Source: Prevotella sp. UBA6429
Lineage (GTDB): Bacteria; Bacteroidota; Bacteroidia; Bacteroidales; Bacteroidaceae
Assembly: GCA_002437285.1 (NCBI GenBank)
Contig: DJOV01000126.1
Span: 6,849 to 53,018 of the forward strand
DNA length: 46,170 nt
Reading direction: 5' to 3'
The position numbers and the translations under genes were made by a program. Within the stretch, counting starts at the first letter, position 1, and each line of letters begins with the position of its first letter. The notes below the pieces were generated by a model, which saw nothing but the letters and a program-made list of their open reading frames with translations, had not been told where the DNA came from and ran no database searches. This document shows positions 17,501 to 26,868 of the stretch, in pieces.

Positions 17501-17907
17501 TCCTCAACCTCGCACGTCTCGACGCTGAGGCCATGACCAACAACAACAACCAGAGTGAGGCCGTGAACTATCGCTGGCGCAAGGAAGGCGACGTGACCAC
17601 CATCCCGCGTGCCATGTACGGCTCGACCACCAACTACAATACGCTCATCAGCGACCGCTTCGTGGAGTCGGGTACGTTCCTCCGTCTCAACTACGTGCAG
17701 CTGTCCTATGGCTTCAAGAAGAAAGTGCTCCAGACGCTCGGCCTCAAGGGGCTCCGCTTCTATGTCTCGGCCAACAACCTCTTCATCCTCACCAAGTACA
17801 CGGGTGTCGACCCGGAGATTGGCTACGGCAGTTACGGTGCGGCCACCGACAGCGGACAGACACCGCGCGCACGTTCTTACACGCTCGGTATCACCGTCGA
17901 CTTCTAA
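14587..17907 (+). CDS. SusC/RagA TonB-linked outer membrane transporter (first pair)
   Basis: 1106 residues, the normal SusC length. Signal peptide to about residue 23 (LLSMLCIVAMQASAQ), then a CarboxypepD_reg-like domain (about 27-100), then the plug (about 110-235) with the family motifs LQGRIAGLDIVS, MRLRGASTV, PLIVVNG and ITVLKDAAATAIYGSQGANG. The rest is the 22-strand barrel with aromatic, Asn-rich strands, ending ARSYTLGITVDF with the expected terminal Phe. It imports oligomeric substrate across the outer membrane with the SusD lipoprotein encoded next. It sits between a FAS1 gene (3-base gap) and its SusD partner. No TonB-independent oddities are seen. Confidence 0.97.
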   Translation: MKQYLRYILLSMLCIVAMQASAQQITSVHGSVLDEFGPVMGAAVCEIDANGRIIESTTTDVNGNYSMKVSNPAKNKLRISFVGTKAQVLPFSSDEINVTLKSQNTLKEVTVTAKKRLSGGGLAIPEREISYSTQTISTKEFEGLGMNTIDEALQGRIAGLDIVSVSGNLGAGTTMRLRGASTVSSLTSSNPLIVVNGNTWNVDMSNFDVNSANDEQFAQLLNINPEDIESITVLKDAAATAIYGSQGANGVIQLVTKRGSKGRPRVSYSLRLTGTYQPKGYKLLNGDDYTMLLKESYFNPQQNDGAANIREINYDPTFSEYEQYNNNTDWRDAVTQFGLRQNHFLSITGGGDKATFRISGGFDNETGSVIEQKLNRFSTRVALDYYVSDRIKIATNFSMTYTKNKRNYDNLLSIAYRKMPNMSIYEQDEYGRNTSAYYEMLQSASSVFNDDQKNLVNPVASAHLAKNDQRTYDISPEFQIDYKLLGIDDDSWRLDYQGRVYMNIFNDYVDKFYPQELITRVWSSGVNEAYTGSNKSVAFNTKHTLTLIPHFTNKDHSLMMMGRFELTSGSSNGQGTNAHMLPSGGIISPDAGGKVTGLSSSFSQWRSMYYTFSTHYAYKGRYMADFSLRMDGTTKFGPDRRWGYFPAVSLRWNIIDEPWMENARKWLSMLSIRPSWGRVGNQPGSDYLYMSKYGTTSGYLGNSAMTPTNIRLTDLRWETVSTYDVGMDIHFFNDKLNLMLDWYQSTTKDMLMGNIRIPSNSGYARLATGNVGSMRNTGWEFNIDTNKLIEAGKFYMDFNASFGNNRNEILSMDESVLKSLNSEFNYNNREVLQRVQIGNPFGAIYGFRYKGVYQYQYDTYKNMTDEERQAFDAAGKTAPVARNAEGKVILDDKGDPIQMAYNYSNLSSGTTYKFKGGDAMYEDVNNDGNINALDIVYLGSSLPKLTGGFGFNFNYNGWKLNTQFTYRVGNKILNLARLDAEAMTNNNNQSEAVNYRWRKEGDVTTIPRAMYGSTTNYNTLISDRFVESGTFLRLNYVQLSYGFKKKVLQTLGLKGLRFYVSANNLFILTKYTGVDPEIGYGSYGAATDSGQTPRARSYTLGITVDF

Positions 17908-17975
17908 TCAGCGGAAGCCAAGCATAACAACGATCTAAAATCCAACAACGATTCATGATCCTAACGAACAATCTT

Positions 17976-19721
17976 ATGAACAAAACATTTCATCACATAT
18001 GGACCAAGGCTTGGGTGGGCGTGCTCGCCCTGGCCATGACATCCTGTTCCGACTTCCTCGTCGTGGAGCCGCTCAACGACATCACGCTCGAGAAGTTCTG
18101 GAATGAGAAGAACGATGTCGATAACGTCGTCAACGGATGTTACAGCTCCCTGCAGTCGCAGGCTTGCATCTCACGCATGATGTGCTGGGGAGAGTTCCGC
18201 TCGGACAACATCCAGGGCGGTACCAACATCGACAACAACCAGGACCTCTCCAACATCCTCAAGGAGAACATCAACGCCTCCAACGGATTCACCGACTGGA
18301 CCTGCATGTACAAGGTCATCAACGACTGCAACACCGTCATCCACTTCGCACCGACCGTGGCGCAGCGTGACCCCAACTACACGCAGAGTGAGCTGCGCGC
18401 CACCGTGGCCGAGATGTCGGCCCTGCGCGACCTGTGCTACTTCTATCTCATCCGCACCTTCCGCAACGTGCCCTTCAGCAAGGAGGCGTTCCTCGACGAC
18501 ACGCAGAAGATGGACCTGCCCGCCACGCCCTTCAACACCGTGCTCGACTCGCTCATCACCGACCTCGAGAGCGTGAAGGCCAACGCCGTGCGCAAGTATC
18601 CGCAGACCAATCGCTACTCGCAGCGCGGACGCATCACGCAGGATGCCATCCACGCCATGCTCTGTGAGATGTATCTCTGGAAGCAAGACTACCAGAACGC
18701 CGTGCACTATGCCGACCTCGTCATCAAGTCCAAGACACAGGACTATCAGGACAAGCTCGACAAGCTCGGCGGCAACGCTGGCGAGGACGACCAGATGCAG
18801 GACGGATACCCGCTCATCACCGACCGCAACGGTTCTACTTACGGCAATGCCTTCAACCAGATCTTCAGCGAAGGCAACAGCATGGAGAGTATCTTCGAAC
18901 TGGTCTACATGGACGACAACAACCAGCTTGCCAACGGTGCTGTGAGCAGCAACTACGGCAACAGCGAGACCTTCCCCGGACTGGTGAAGCCCTCCGACTA
19001 CCTCGGCGACGACTTCACGAAGGACAATCCCTCTGTGTTCCTCACCAAGTATGACACACGTTACTACACCAGCCTCGAGGCGCTCAACGAGACCTCTTAC
19101 GGCATCGGCAAGTACACGCAGTCGTCGGGCTTCGTGACCGTTACCCCGCCCACCAGCGCCACCGCCAAGGGCAAGGCCACTTACGGCACCCACTGGCCAG
19201 CCAACTACTGTCATGCCAACTGGATCATCTACCGTCTCACTGACATCATGCTCATGAAGGCGGAGGCCCTCGTGCAGATGGTCAACAACGATGATGAGAC
19301 CGAGGCGGGCAAGGCGCTCAACGACTCCTTGCTCCATGAGGCTTACAACATCGTCAACATCATCAACAAGCGTTACAACTGCTCCACCACGAAGGCCGAC
19401 ATCAACTATGCCTCTTACGCCAGCAAGAGCCTGATGACTGACCTCGTCATGGACGAGCGCCACCGCGAGCTGCTCTTCGAGGGCAAGCGTTGGTACGACC
19501 TCGTGCGCCGCTCGCTCCGCGAGGGCAACACCAGCTATCTCACCTCGCAGGCTTCGAAGAAGTCGACGGGCAGTGCCGGCTCGGCTTCGCAGAACAAGCT
19601 GAAGCGCATCGACGCCATCTTCTGGCCCTACAACAAGGATGAGCTGCAGGTCAACAAGAACCTCACGCAGAACCCCGCCTTCGGCAACGGAGAGAACTCA
19701 AGCTACGAAACTACCAAATAA
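17976..19721 (+). CDS. SusD/RagB-family surface lipoprotein (first pair)
   Basis: 581 residues. The frame opens at 17955, but the ATG at 17976 starts a typical lipoprotein signal (MNKTFHHIWTKAWVGVLALA) with lipobox MTSC followed by SDFL, so I use it. SusD hallmarks are the start SCSDFLVVEPLNDIT, the TPR-like helical fold (FWNEKNDVDNVVNGCYSSLQ; EMSALRDLCYFYLIRTFRNVPF) and the C-terminal block MDERHRELLFEGKRWYDLVR. It forms the lid over the SusC barrel and captures substrate at the surface. It is the partner of the preceding SusC and is followed after 12 bases by a FAS1 lipoprotein gene. Confidence 0.96.
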   Translation: MNKTFHHIWTKAWVGVLALAMTSCSDFLVVEPLNDITLEKFWNEKNDVDNVVNGCYSSLQSQACISRMMCWGEFRSDNIQGGTNIDNNQDLSNILKENINASNGFTDWTCMYKVINDCNTVIHFAPTVAQRDPNYTQSELRATVAEMSALRDLCYFYLIRTFRNVPFSKEAFLDDTQKMDLPATPFNTVLDSLITDLESVKANAVRKYPQTNRYSQRGRITQDAIHAMLCEMYLWKQDYQNAVHYADLVIKSKTQDYQDKLDKLGGNAGEDDQMQDGYPLITDRNGSTYGNAFNQIFSEGNSMESIFELVYMDDNNQLANGAVSSNYGNSETFPGLVKPSDYLGDDFTKDNPSVFLTKYDTRYYTSLEALNETSYGIGKYTQSSGFVTVTPPTSATAKGKATYGTHWPANYCHANWIIYRLTDIMLMKAEALVQMVNNDDETEAGKALNDSLLHEAYNIVNIINKRYNCSTTKADINYASYASKSLMTDLVMDERHRELLFEGKRWYDLVRRSLREGNTSYLTSQASKKSTGSAGSASQNKLKRIDAIFWPYNKDELQVNKNLTQNPAFGNGENSSYETTK

Positions 19722-19733
19722 ACCATAACCATC

Positions 19734-21785
19734 ATGAAAGTCAACATCAATCATATTATAAGGTATGGCGCCAAGGCCTTGGCTGTGTTGCCTCTCTTCC
19801 TGGCGGCCTTCCTTCTGACGGCTTGCTCCGACGAGCCCGACACCCAGAACTACTACACGTTCAAGGGTGAGATGATGAGCCAGTACCTCAAGACGCATGA
19901 GCAGTTCAGCGAGTATGCCACCATCGTGGACCGCGCCGGCCTCATGGACCTCTTGTCGGCCTACGGACACTACACCTGCTTCGCTCCCACCAACGATGCC
20001 ATCAACAAGTATCTGCAGGAGCACGGCAAAAGTTCGGTGAGCGACCTCACCGACGCCGAGTGTGACACCATCGCACGCACCCACCTTGTGGAGAACATGT
20101 TTGCCACATCGGAGATGAACGACGGCACGCTGACCACGGCCAATATGAACAAGCGTTTCATCGAGATCACACACGATGTCGACAACGACAGCAACGGTGT
20201 GGTGCGCCTCAACCGCTCGGCCAACATCATCTTCACCCTTCAGGACGACTCCGTGGAGAACGGTATCATGCAGCCCATCGATGGTGTGCTGACATCCAGC
20301 TCGCGCATGCTCCCCAATGTCATCAACGACAACCCGCGCATCTCACTCTTTGCCGAGGCGCTGCGCCAGACACACCTGGAGGACTCGCTCTACGCTTACA
20401 TCGACGAGTCGTACGACCACACGCAGTATCCGCGTATCAAGTACACCTCGCACGTCAACCAGGAGACGGCCACCGCTCCCGATGAGAAGAAGCAGGGCTT
20501 CACGGCCTTCATCCCCACCGACTCCGTCCTGCGCGAGAAGTATGGCATCACCACCCTCGAGCAGCTCTACCAGAAGGCTTGTGAGATCTACGACGCCACT
20601 TATCCTGACGATGTCAACCAGCCTTATCACAGCTTCGACCAGCTCAGCAACCCCAAGAACCCGCTCTACAGGCTCATCGCATACCACATCCTGACGCGCG
20701 ACTGCATCGGATGGAACCTGCTCACGCCGCGTAACGACATCGGCATCAGCACCACGCAGATGAACCCGGTCGACTGGTATGAGACCATGCTGCCTCACAC
20801 CATGCTCAAGTTTGAGCGTCTCACCGTGGTGAAGTATGCCGGCAACAGCCCGCTCGGACAGCGTTACATCAACCGCCGTTATGACGCCGACTACCAGATT
20901 CCTGGCGCCATGATCAGCCAGACAGTGGAGGATGGCGTGGAGAACACCGCGCTCAACGGACGCTACTTCTATGTCGATGATCTGCTCGCCTTCTCTGAGC
21001 AGACACGCGATATCGTCGACGGTGTGCGCATCCGCATGGACCTCTCGACCATCTTCCCGGAGCTCATGACCATGAACATCCGACAGAACGGCGACCCCGC
21101 ACACAACGATCCCGCTTACGACGAGACGGCCAAGTACGGACGCAACTATTACTTCCCCGACGGATACCTGAAGAATGTCAAGGTCAATGGCGACTTCATC
21201 TACCGCCGTCCGCGCAACTACTATGACTCCTACGAGGGCGATGAGTTCAACATGTTTGGCAACTACGACATCACCTTCAAGATTCCGCCCGTGCCTTATG
21301 AGGGCGACTGGCAGATTCGCATGGGCTATGCACAGGAGCCGACGCGAGGCATCGCGCAGATCTACTTCGACGGTGTGCCGCAGGGCATTCCTCTTGACAT
21401 GACCGTGGCCCTCAACGACCCGTCAATCCTTGGCGGCGACTGGGTGAGCAACTATTCGGGCATGACACAGGAGCAGCTCGCACGCGACCAGAAGGCCCTG
21501 AAGAACAAGGGCTACTATCGTGGAGCGGCCGGCGGCTACCGCATCAATGGTGAGGGCCACCCCACAGGCTACTCTGACCGTACGGTCTTCGCCACACAGA
21601 CACAGACCTTCCGCATCGTGCTCTGCACCGTGCACATCGACCCCAACAAGGACCACTACCTGCGCTTCCGCAGCGTGTCCACCAAGATGGGCAATAACAA
21701 TGAGTTCATGCTCGACTACCTCGAGCTGGTGCCGAAGAGTGTCTATGGTGTCACCGACGACGGTGAGATTGAGGACATGCTTTAA
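19734..21785 (+). CDS. Fasciclin (FAS1) domain surface lipoprotein, second
   Basis: 683 residues. Lipoprotein signal (LAVLPLFLAAFLLTAC, lipobox LTAC, then SDEPD). FAS1 units are visible near residues 45-190 (FSEYATIVDRAGLMDLLSAY, YTCFAPTNDAINKYLQEHGK, LVENMF, IDGVLTSSSRMLP) and near 215-340 (GFTAFIPTDSVLREKYGI, LIAYHILT). The C-terminal part (about 460-680) is a separate beta-rich region ending YLELVPKSVYG, which looks like a carbohydrate-binding or jelly-roll type domain, though I cannot name it. It lies between susD and a third FAS1 gene in the same operon. It is probably a surface binding subunit of the uptake complex. Confidence 0.87.
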   Translation: MKVNINHIIRYGAKALAVLPLFLAAFLLTACSDEPDTQNYYTFKGEMMSQYLKTHEQFSEYATIVDRAGLMDLLSAYGHYTCFAPTNDAINKYLQEHGKSSVSDLTDAECDTIARTHLVENMFATSEMNDGTLTTANMNKRFIEITHDVDNDSNGVVRLNRSANIIFTLQDDSVENGIMQPIDGVLTSSSRMLPNVINDNPRISLFAEALRQTHLEDSLYAYIDESYDHTQYPRIKYTSHVNQETATAPDEKKQGFTAFIPTDSVLREKYGITTLEQLYQKACEIYDATYPDDVNQPYHSFDQLSNPKNPLYRLIAYHILTRDCIGWNLLTPRNDIGISTTQMNPVDWYETMLPHTMLKFERLTVVKYAGNSPLGQRYINRRYDADYQIPGAMISQTVEDGVENTALNGRYFYVDDLLAFSEQTRDIVDGVRIRMDLSTIFPELMTMNIRQNGDPAHNDPAYDETAKYGRNYYFPDGYLKNVKVNGDFIYRRPRNYYDSYEGDEFNMFGNYDITFKIPPVPYEGDWQIRMGYAQEPTRGIAQIYFDGVPQGIPLDMTVALNDPSILGGDWVSNYSGMTQEQLARDQKALKNKGYYRGAAGGYRINGEGHPTGYSDRTVFATQTQTFRIVLCTVHIDPNKDHYLRFRSVSTKMGNNNEFMLDYLELVPKSVYGVTDDGEIEDML

Positions 21786-21830
21786 CAGGCGAGCAACAGC
21801 CAACAGTTACCAAAATCAAAATCACAAACC

Positions 21831-23510
21831 ATGAAAACAAACATCAACCATATCTTGGGAAAGGCTTGGCTGGGGCTCGCGGCCCTCGCCTTGCCCCTTG
21901 CCTCCTGCTCCGACTGGGATGACCACTACGATCCTTCCACCGGTGACGGCGGAGCCAAGACCACCCTTTGGCAGGCCATCTCCTCGGAGGCTGACCTGAG
22001 CAATTTCGCCCATGTGCTGCAAGGTTGCGGATACGACCGCAACCTCTCGGGCAGCCAGACCTACACGGTCTTCGCACTCACCAACGATGGCCTCAGCGCC
22101 GAGCAGGCCGACAGCCTGGTCAGCGCCTACAAGGAACAGAAGAACCAGGGTGTGCGCGACAATGACAACACCGTGATCCGACAGTTTGTGCAAAACCACA
22201 TGTCGCTCTTCACGCAGCCCGTCTCGTCGCTCACCAACGACACGCTGACCTTGCTCAACGGCAAGATTGCACCCGTCACGCAGACGGCCATCAACAAGCA
22301 GGAGTTCATCACCGCCAATGCGCTCCATTCCAACGGCGTGCTCTTCACCATCGGCAAGAAGCTCGACTATTTCCCCAATATCTTCGAGTATCTGGGCATC
22401 GACAGCCGCATCGACAGCGCCTACAACTTCATCAACAGTTATTCGCGCTACGAGTTCAATGAGGCGGCCAGTGTGCCGGGTGGCATCAACGAGGACGGAC
22501 AGACTGTCTATCTCGACTCCGTATCGGTGTTGTCCAACTCGCTCTTCAGCTCTTATGGAAACATCAACTCCGAGGATTCCACCTACTGGATGCTGGTGCC
22601 CACCAACGACCAGTGGTCACGCCTGGTGAGCGAGTACCACGACTACTTCGACTATGCCAACACGGTCAACAAGCGCGACTCCATGCAGGAGGCCAACACA
22701 CGCCTGGCCATCCTCAGAGGTACACTCTTCAGCCGCACCGTCAACCCCGACCGTTCGTTTGCCGACTCGGCCGTGTCGACGCAGGCTAACAGTTACCAGG
22801 TACGCAAGTACATGGATCTGGAGCCTTACGACATCTTCTACCGTCCGTTTGACGCTGGAGGCATCTTCGACGGGACCATTGATGCTGAGTGCAGCAATGG
22901 CCATGTGCGCATCGCGCCCAACTTCAACGTGCCGAAGGAGAAGACTTTCTTCCAGACCGTGAAGGTTGAGGCCGAGAACGTCAGCCGCCAAGACACGCTC
23001 ATCGATGCCTCGCAGCCGCTCACCGTGCATCAGGTGACATCCGACAATCCGTTCTACGACAAGATCTCAAGCAACTCTTTCGTGTCGGTCATCGCCGAGA
23101 ACACGTCGACCAACCCCAACCACTTCCCCGTGGCTGCCGTGCAGTACTCCATCCCCAACCTCCTCTCCAATGTGGGCTATGACATCTACGTGGTGTTTGC
23201 ACCCCAGTGGGCTTACAACCAGTACATCCCCGAGGAGGATCTGCTGCCCAACCGATTCCGTTGCATGCTCTATTACACCAACAAGGACAACCGTCAGCTC
23301 AACCGCCGTCTTGACCTCAAGACCAACGATCCCCTGAAGGTCGACACCGTGCAGGTGGCCAGCGACATGAAGTTCCCGGCTTGCTCCTATGGCTTGGCAC
23401 AACCCAACGTCAAGTTGCGCATCATGAGCCAGGTGTCACAGAGCCAGACGTCAAAGTTCTCGACCGATTTCCACATCGACTGCATCATCTTCAAGCCGCA
23501 TGAGAATTAA
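21831..23510 (+). CDS. Fasciclin (FAS1) domain surface lipoprotein, third
   Basis: 559 residues. Lipoprotein signal (LGLAALALPLASC, lipobox LASC, then SDWDDHYD, a common start for Bacteroidetes FAS1 lipoproteins). FAS1 blocks: LSNFAHVLQGCGYDRNL, YTVFALTNDGL, VRDNDNTVIRQFVQNHMSLF, LLNGKIAPV, and a second unit with IFEYLGIDSRIDSAYNFINS and WMLVPTNDQWSRLV. The C-terminal third is beta-rich with a final strand DFHIDCIIFKPHEN, like the end of the second FAS1 protein. It is the last gene before the second SusC, 46 bases away. The mature N-terminus follows the LES-like acidic pattern (SDWDDHYDP) that favours surface export; this is an inference. Confidence 0.87.
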   Translation: MKTNINHILGKAWLGLAALALPLASCSDWDDHYDPSTGDGGAKTTLWQAISSEADLSNFAHVLQGCGYDRNLSGSQTYTVFALTNDGLSAEQADSLVSAYKEQKNQGVRDNDNTVIRQFVQNHMSLFTQPVSSLTNDTLTLLNGKIAPVTQTAINKQEFITANALHSNGVLFTIGKKLDYFPNIFEYLGIDSRIDSAYNFINSYSRYEFNEAASVPGGINEDGQTVYLDSVSVLSNSLFSSYGNINSEDSTYWMLVPTNDQWSRLVSEYHDYFDYANTVNKRDSMQEANTRLAILRGTLFSRTVNPDRSFADSAVSTQANSYQVRKYMDLEPYDIFYRPFDAGGIFDGTIDAECSNGHVRIAPNFNVPKEKTFFQTVKVEAENVSRQDTLIDASQPLTVHQVTSDNPFYDKISSNSFVSVIAENTSTNPNHFPVAAVQYSIPNLLSNVGYDIYVVFAPQWAYNQYIPEEDLLPNRFRCMLYYTNKDNRQLNRRLDLKTNDPLKVDTVQVASDMKFPACSYGLAQPNVKLRIMSQVSQSQTSKFSTDFHIDCIIFKPHEN

Positions 23511-23556
23511 GACAGCGACGAACCACACTAACCAACGCTTATAAACGAATACACGT

Positions 23557-26500
23557 ATGAAAAAGTATATGATATATGGCCTGGCGCTCATGATGGCCGG
23601 TGCCCTTCCCGCTGCAGCGCAAGACGCCGCTGACGGTGCGAAGGCCGCCTCGGAGCGACCGGCAAAGCCTGTCAAGAAATATGCCACGCGCAAGGTCAGC
23701 GGCAAGGTGCTCAATGGTGCCACCGGCAAACCCATGTCGGGTGCCATCGTCAGCGTGCCTGAGGTCGACGGCTACAGTGCGCTCACCAAGAGCGACGGCT
23801 CCTACGAGATGGAGGTTCCCACCTTCGCCTCGACCCTGCAGGTGACGGCGCCTGAGATGAACCCAGCCCGCCTGGGTCTTACGGGCGATGCCGCACAGCG
23901 CACGGTCAACATCTTCCCCAATGTGTTCCACGACGAGTATGCCTCAGGTACCAACGTGCTCGGCACAAAGACCACGGAGGATTTCCGCTTCACCAATGGC
24001 GTGACCATTGAGGACGAGATCCAGAAGCGTCTGGGCGCCGATGTGCGTTCCGTGCAGCGCAACGGTACGGCTGGCGTGGGCAACGTGATGTTCCTCAGCG
24101 GTCTCAACTCGCTCAACATCAATGCCCAGCCGCTCATCATCGTCGACGGGGTCATCTTCGACCAGCAGTATGGCCGCACTTTGCTCCACGATGGTTTCCA
24201 CAACGACATCCTGGCCAACATCTCGCCGGCCGACATCGAGAAGGTTACCGTGCTGAAGAACGGAACGGCTCTCTATGGTGCCAAGGGTGCCAACGGCGTC
24301 ATCCTCATCCAGACACGCCGCAACCACTCCATGGCTACCCGCATCACGGCCAGCCTGTCGGCAGGTGTCACGCTTGAGCCCAAGTTCATCGACATGATGA
24401 ATGCAAGCCAGTTCAAGAGCTATGCCTCCGACCTCCTCGGCACATCGGGCACAACCATCACCGACTTCAAGTTCCTCAACGAGGATCCCACCTATTATTA
24501 TTATCCCAAGTATCACAACGACACCGACTGGAAGGACCAGGTCTACCGCACGGCCATCACGCAGAACTACAGCATCAACGTGGAGGGCGGTGACGACGTG
24601 GCCAACTACAACCTGTCGTTGGGCTATGCCAACAACCAGAGCCCGCTGAAGGACAATGGCTCCAGCCGTCTGAACATCCGCTTCAACACCGACATCCAGC
24701 TCACGCGCAAGTTCGGTGTGCGCTTCGACGCAAGCTTTGCCAACCAGACGCGCGACCTCCGCAACGACGGTGCGCCTGCCAACTACACCGACGGCACACC
24801 CACCTCGCCCTCGTTCCTGGCTTATGTGAAGAGCCCCATGCTCTCGCCCTACGCTTATGCGGGCGGCGCGGTCAGCAACTCCTTCCTCGACATCACCGAC
24901 GAGGACTACCTCAGCGAGGCGCTGGCCCATGTGAAGAATTACAACTGGCAGCTGGCCAACCCGGTGGCCATCCTGGAGTATGGTGAGGCCGAAAACAAGA
25001 ACCGCTTCGAGAACTCCATGGTCAACCTCAGCGTCACGCCGAAGTTCCAGTTCAACAAGCATCTCTTCGTGTCAGAGCACTTCAGCTACAACCTCGTCAA
25101 CACCAACGAGAAGTATTACATTCCGCTCAACGGCGTGCCCAGCTACTATGTGTCAGCTGTCGGTGCCGTCCGTGAGAACGAGGTGCGCTCGCTCGTGAGC
25201 AAGCAGAACTCCGTGTTCAGCGACACCCGCATCGACTGGTCCAACCGCTATGGCGCACACGACCTCCATGTCTTCGGCGGTGCCCGCATCAACTGGGAGA
25301 ACTACACGCTCAACAACCAGCTCGGCTACAACACCGGTAACGATAAGACACCGTTCATGCGCGCCGACCTGCTCAACGCCTCCACCACAGGTACCAACGA
25401 CAACTGGTGCAGTTGGGCATGGTACGCACAGGCTGAGTACAACTATCTCCAGCGCTATTACCTGCAGGCCAACCTCACCGCCGAGACCTCCTCGCGCTTC
25501 GGTGTCGATGCCGACAACTCGCTCAAGATCTGCGGCGCTCCCTGGGGCTTCTTCTGGGGTGTGCAAGGCGGCTGGGTGGTCAGCAACGAGTCGTGGTTTG
25601 CCAAGGTGCCCGGTGTCAACTACCTGAAGCTCTCTGCCGGCTACGACGTCAGCGGTAACGACGACATCGACTACTATGCCGCTCGTTCGTACTTCCGCGC
25701 ACGCCAGTTCATGCAGAGCGTCAGCTCCATCACCTTCGACAACATCGGTAACACCAACCTGCAGTGGGAGACCACCAAGCGATTCAATGTAGGTCTCGAG
25801 GCCAACTTCCTCGGCGACCGCCTCAACATGCGCTTCAACTACTTCCTGGCCAACACCGACCACCTGCTCACCTACCAGAGCCTCAGCTACCTCTCAGGTC
25901 TGCCGATGAACTGGAGCAACGGCGGTTCGCTGCGCAACCAGGGCTATGACCTCACGCTCATCGGCAAGGTGCTTGCCACGAAGGACTTCCAGTGGGAGCT
26001 CGGTGCCAGCATGGGTCACTACAAGAACAAGATCACCTCGCTCTCGAATGGCCGCAACGCCTATGACACCGACATCTATGGCGCTACCATCCACTCTGAG
26101 GTGGGACAGGCTGCCAACCTCTTCTATGGCTACAAGACACAAGGCGTGTTCTCCACCAGTGAGGAGGCTAAGGAGGCCGGTCTCTACATCCTCGGTGACA
26201 ATGGCATCGACCGCAACTATTTCGGTGCGGGCGACGTGCGCTTCGTCGACCAGAATGGTGACCATCAGATCAATGAGGACGACCGCGTGGTCATCGGTGA
26301 CCCCAACCCCGACCTCTACGGCAACATCTTCACCTCGTTCAACTACAAGCGCCTCCGCCTCGACGTCAACTTCAACTACTCGTTGGGCAACGACGTCTAC
26401 AACTACATGCGCTCGCAGCTGGAGGGTGGCAGCCGCTTCCTCAACCAGACCACGGCCATGGCCTCACGCTGGCAGACAGAGGGGCAGGTCACCAATATGC

Positions 26501-26796
26501 CGAAGGCGACCTTCCAGGATCCCATGGGCAACAGCCGCTTCTCAGACCGTTGGATTGAGGACGGAAGCTACCTCCGCCTGAAGACCGTCACCCTGAGCTA
26601 CACACTCCCCATGCACTCCACGTTCCTGCAGGGCTTGCAGTTCTGGATCCAGGCCAACAACCTGTTCACCATCACCAAGTACCTCGGTTCAGATCCTGAG
26701 TTCACCATGACGAGCAATGTGCTCGGACAGGGCATCGACCTCGGACAGCTTCCCCAGTGCCGCAGCATCGTCGCTGGCGTGAAGGTAAACCTCTAA
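23557..26796 (+). CDS. SusC/RagA TonB-linked outer membrane transporter (second pair)
   Basis: 1079 residues. Signal peptide to about residue 21 (MKKYMIYGLALMMAGALPAA). A CarboxypepD_reg domain (about 45-115; KVSGKVLNGATGKPMSGAIV, KSDGSYEMEVP) is preceded by a short Ala/Lys-rich linker. Plug motifs: TIEDEIQKRLGADVRSVQR, FLSGLNSLNINAQPLIIVDG and KVTVLKNGTALYGAKGANGV. The barrel ends CRSIVAGVKVNL. The plug is more divergent than in the first SusC (FLSGLNSLN in place of RLRGASTV), consistent with a different, not duplicated, transporter. It pairs with the SusD at 26869. A second pair in one operon suggests two related substrates or two sizes of one substrate. Confidence 0.96.
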   Translation: MKKYMIYGLALMMAGALPAAAQDAADGAKAASERPAKPVKKYATRKVSGKVLNGATGKPMSGAIVSVPEVDGYSALTKSDGSYEMEVPTFASTLQVTAPEMNPARLGLTGDAAQRTVNIFPNVFHDEYASGTNVLGTKTTEDFRFTNGVTIEDEIQKRLGADVRSVQRNGTAGVGNVMFLSGLNSLNINAQPLIIVDGVIFDQQYGRTLLHDGFHNDILANISPADIEKVTVLKNGTALYGAKGANGVILIQTRRNHSMATRITASLSAGVTLEPKFIDMMNASQFKSYASDLLGTSGTTITDFKFLNEDPTYYYYPKYHNDTDWKDQVYRTAITQNYSINVEGGDDVANYNLSLGYANNQSPLKDNGSSRLNIRFNTDIQLTRKFGVRFDASFANQTRDLRNDGAPANYTDGTPTSPSFLAYVKSPMLSPYAYAGGAVSNSFLDITDEDYLSEALAHVKNYNWQLANPVAILEYGEAENKNRFENSMVNLSVTPKFQFNKHLFVSEHFSYNLVNTNEKYYIPLNGVPSYYVSAVGAVRENEVRSLVSKQNSVFSDTRIDWSNRYGAHDLHVFGGARINWENYTLNNQLGYNTGNDKTPFMRADLLNASTTGTNDNWCSWAWYAQAEYNYLQRYYLQANLTAETSSRFGVDADNSLKICGAPWGFFWGVQGGWVVSNESWFAKVPGVNYLKLSAGYDVSGNDDIDYYAARSYFRARQFMQSVSSITFDNIGNTNLQWETTKRFNVGLEANFLGDRLNMRFNYFLANTDHLLTYQSLSYLSGLPMNWSNGGSLRNQGYDLTLIGKVLATKDFQWELGASMGHYKNKITSLSNGRNAYDTDIYGATIHSEVGQAANLFYGYKTQGVFSTSEEAKEAGLYILGDNGIDRNYFGAGDVRFVDQNGDHQINEDDRVVIGDPNPDLYGNIFTSFNYKRLRLDVNFNYSLGNDVYNYMRSQLEGGSRFLNQTTAMASRWQTEGQVTNMPKATFQDPMGNSRFSDRWIEDGSYLRLKTVTLSYTLPMHSTFLQGLQFWIQANNLFTITKYLGSDPEFTMTSNVLGQGIDLGQLPQCRSIVAGVKVNL

Positions 26797-26868
26797 ACCG
26801 CTATCCATCAACCCGAAAAAGCCCGCCACTCCACACGGGTGGCGCGGCTTCTAAACGACAAGATAACC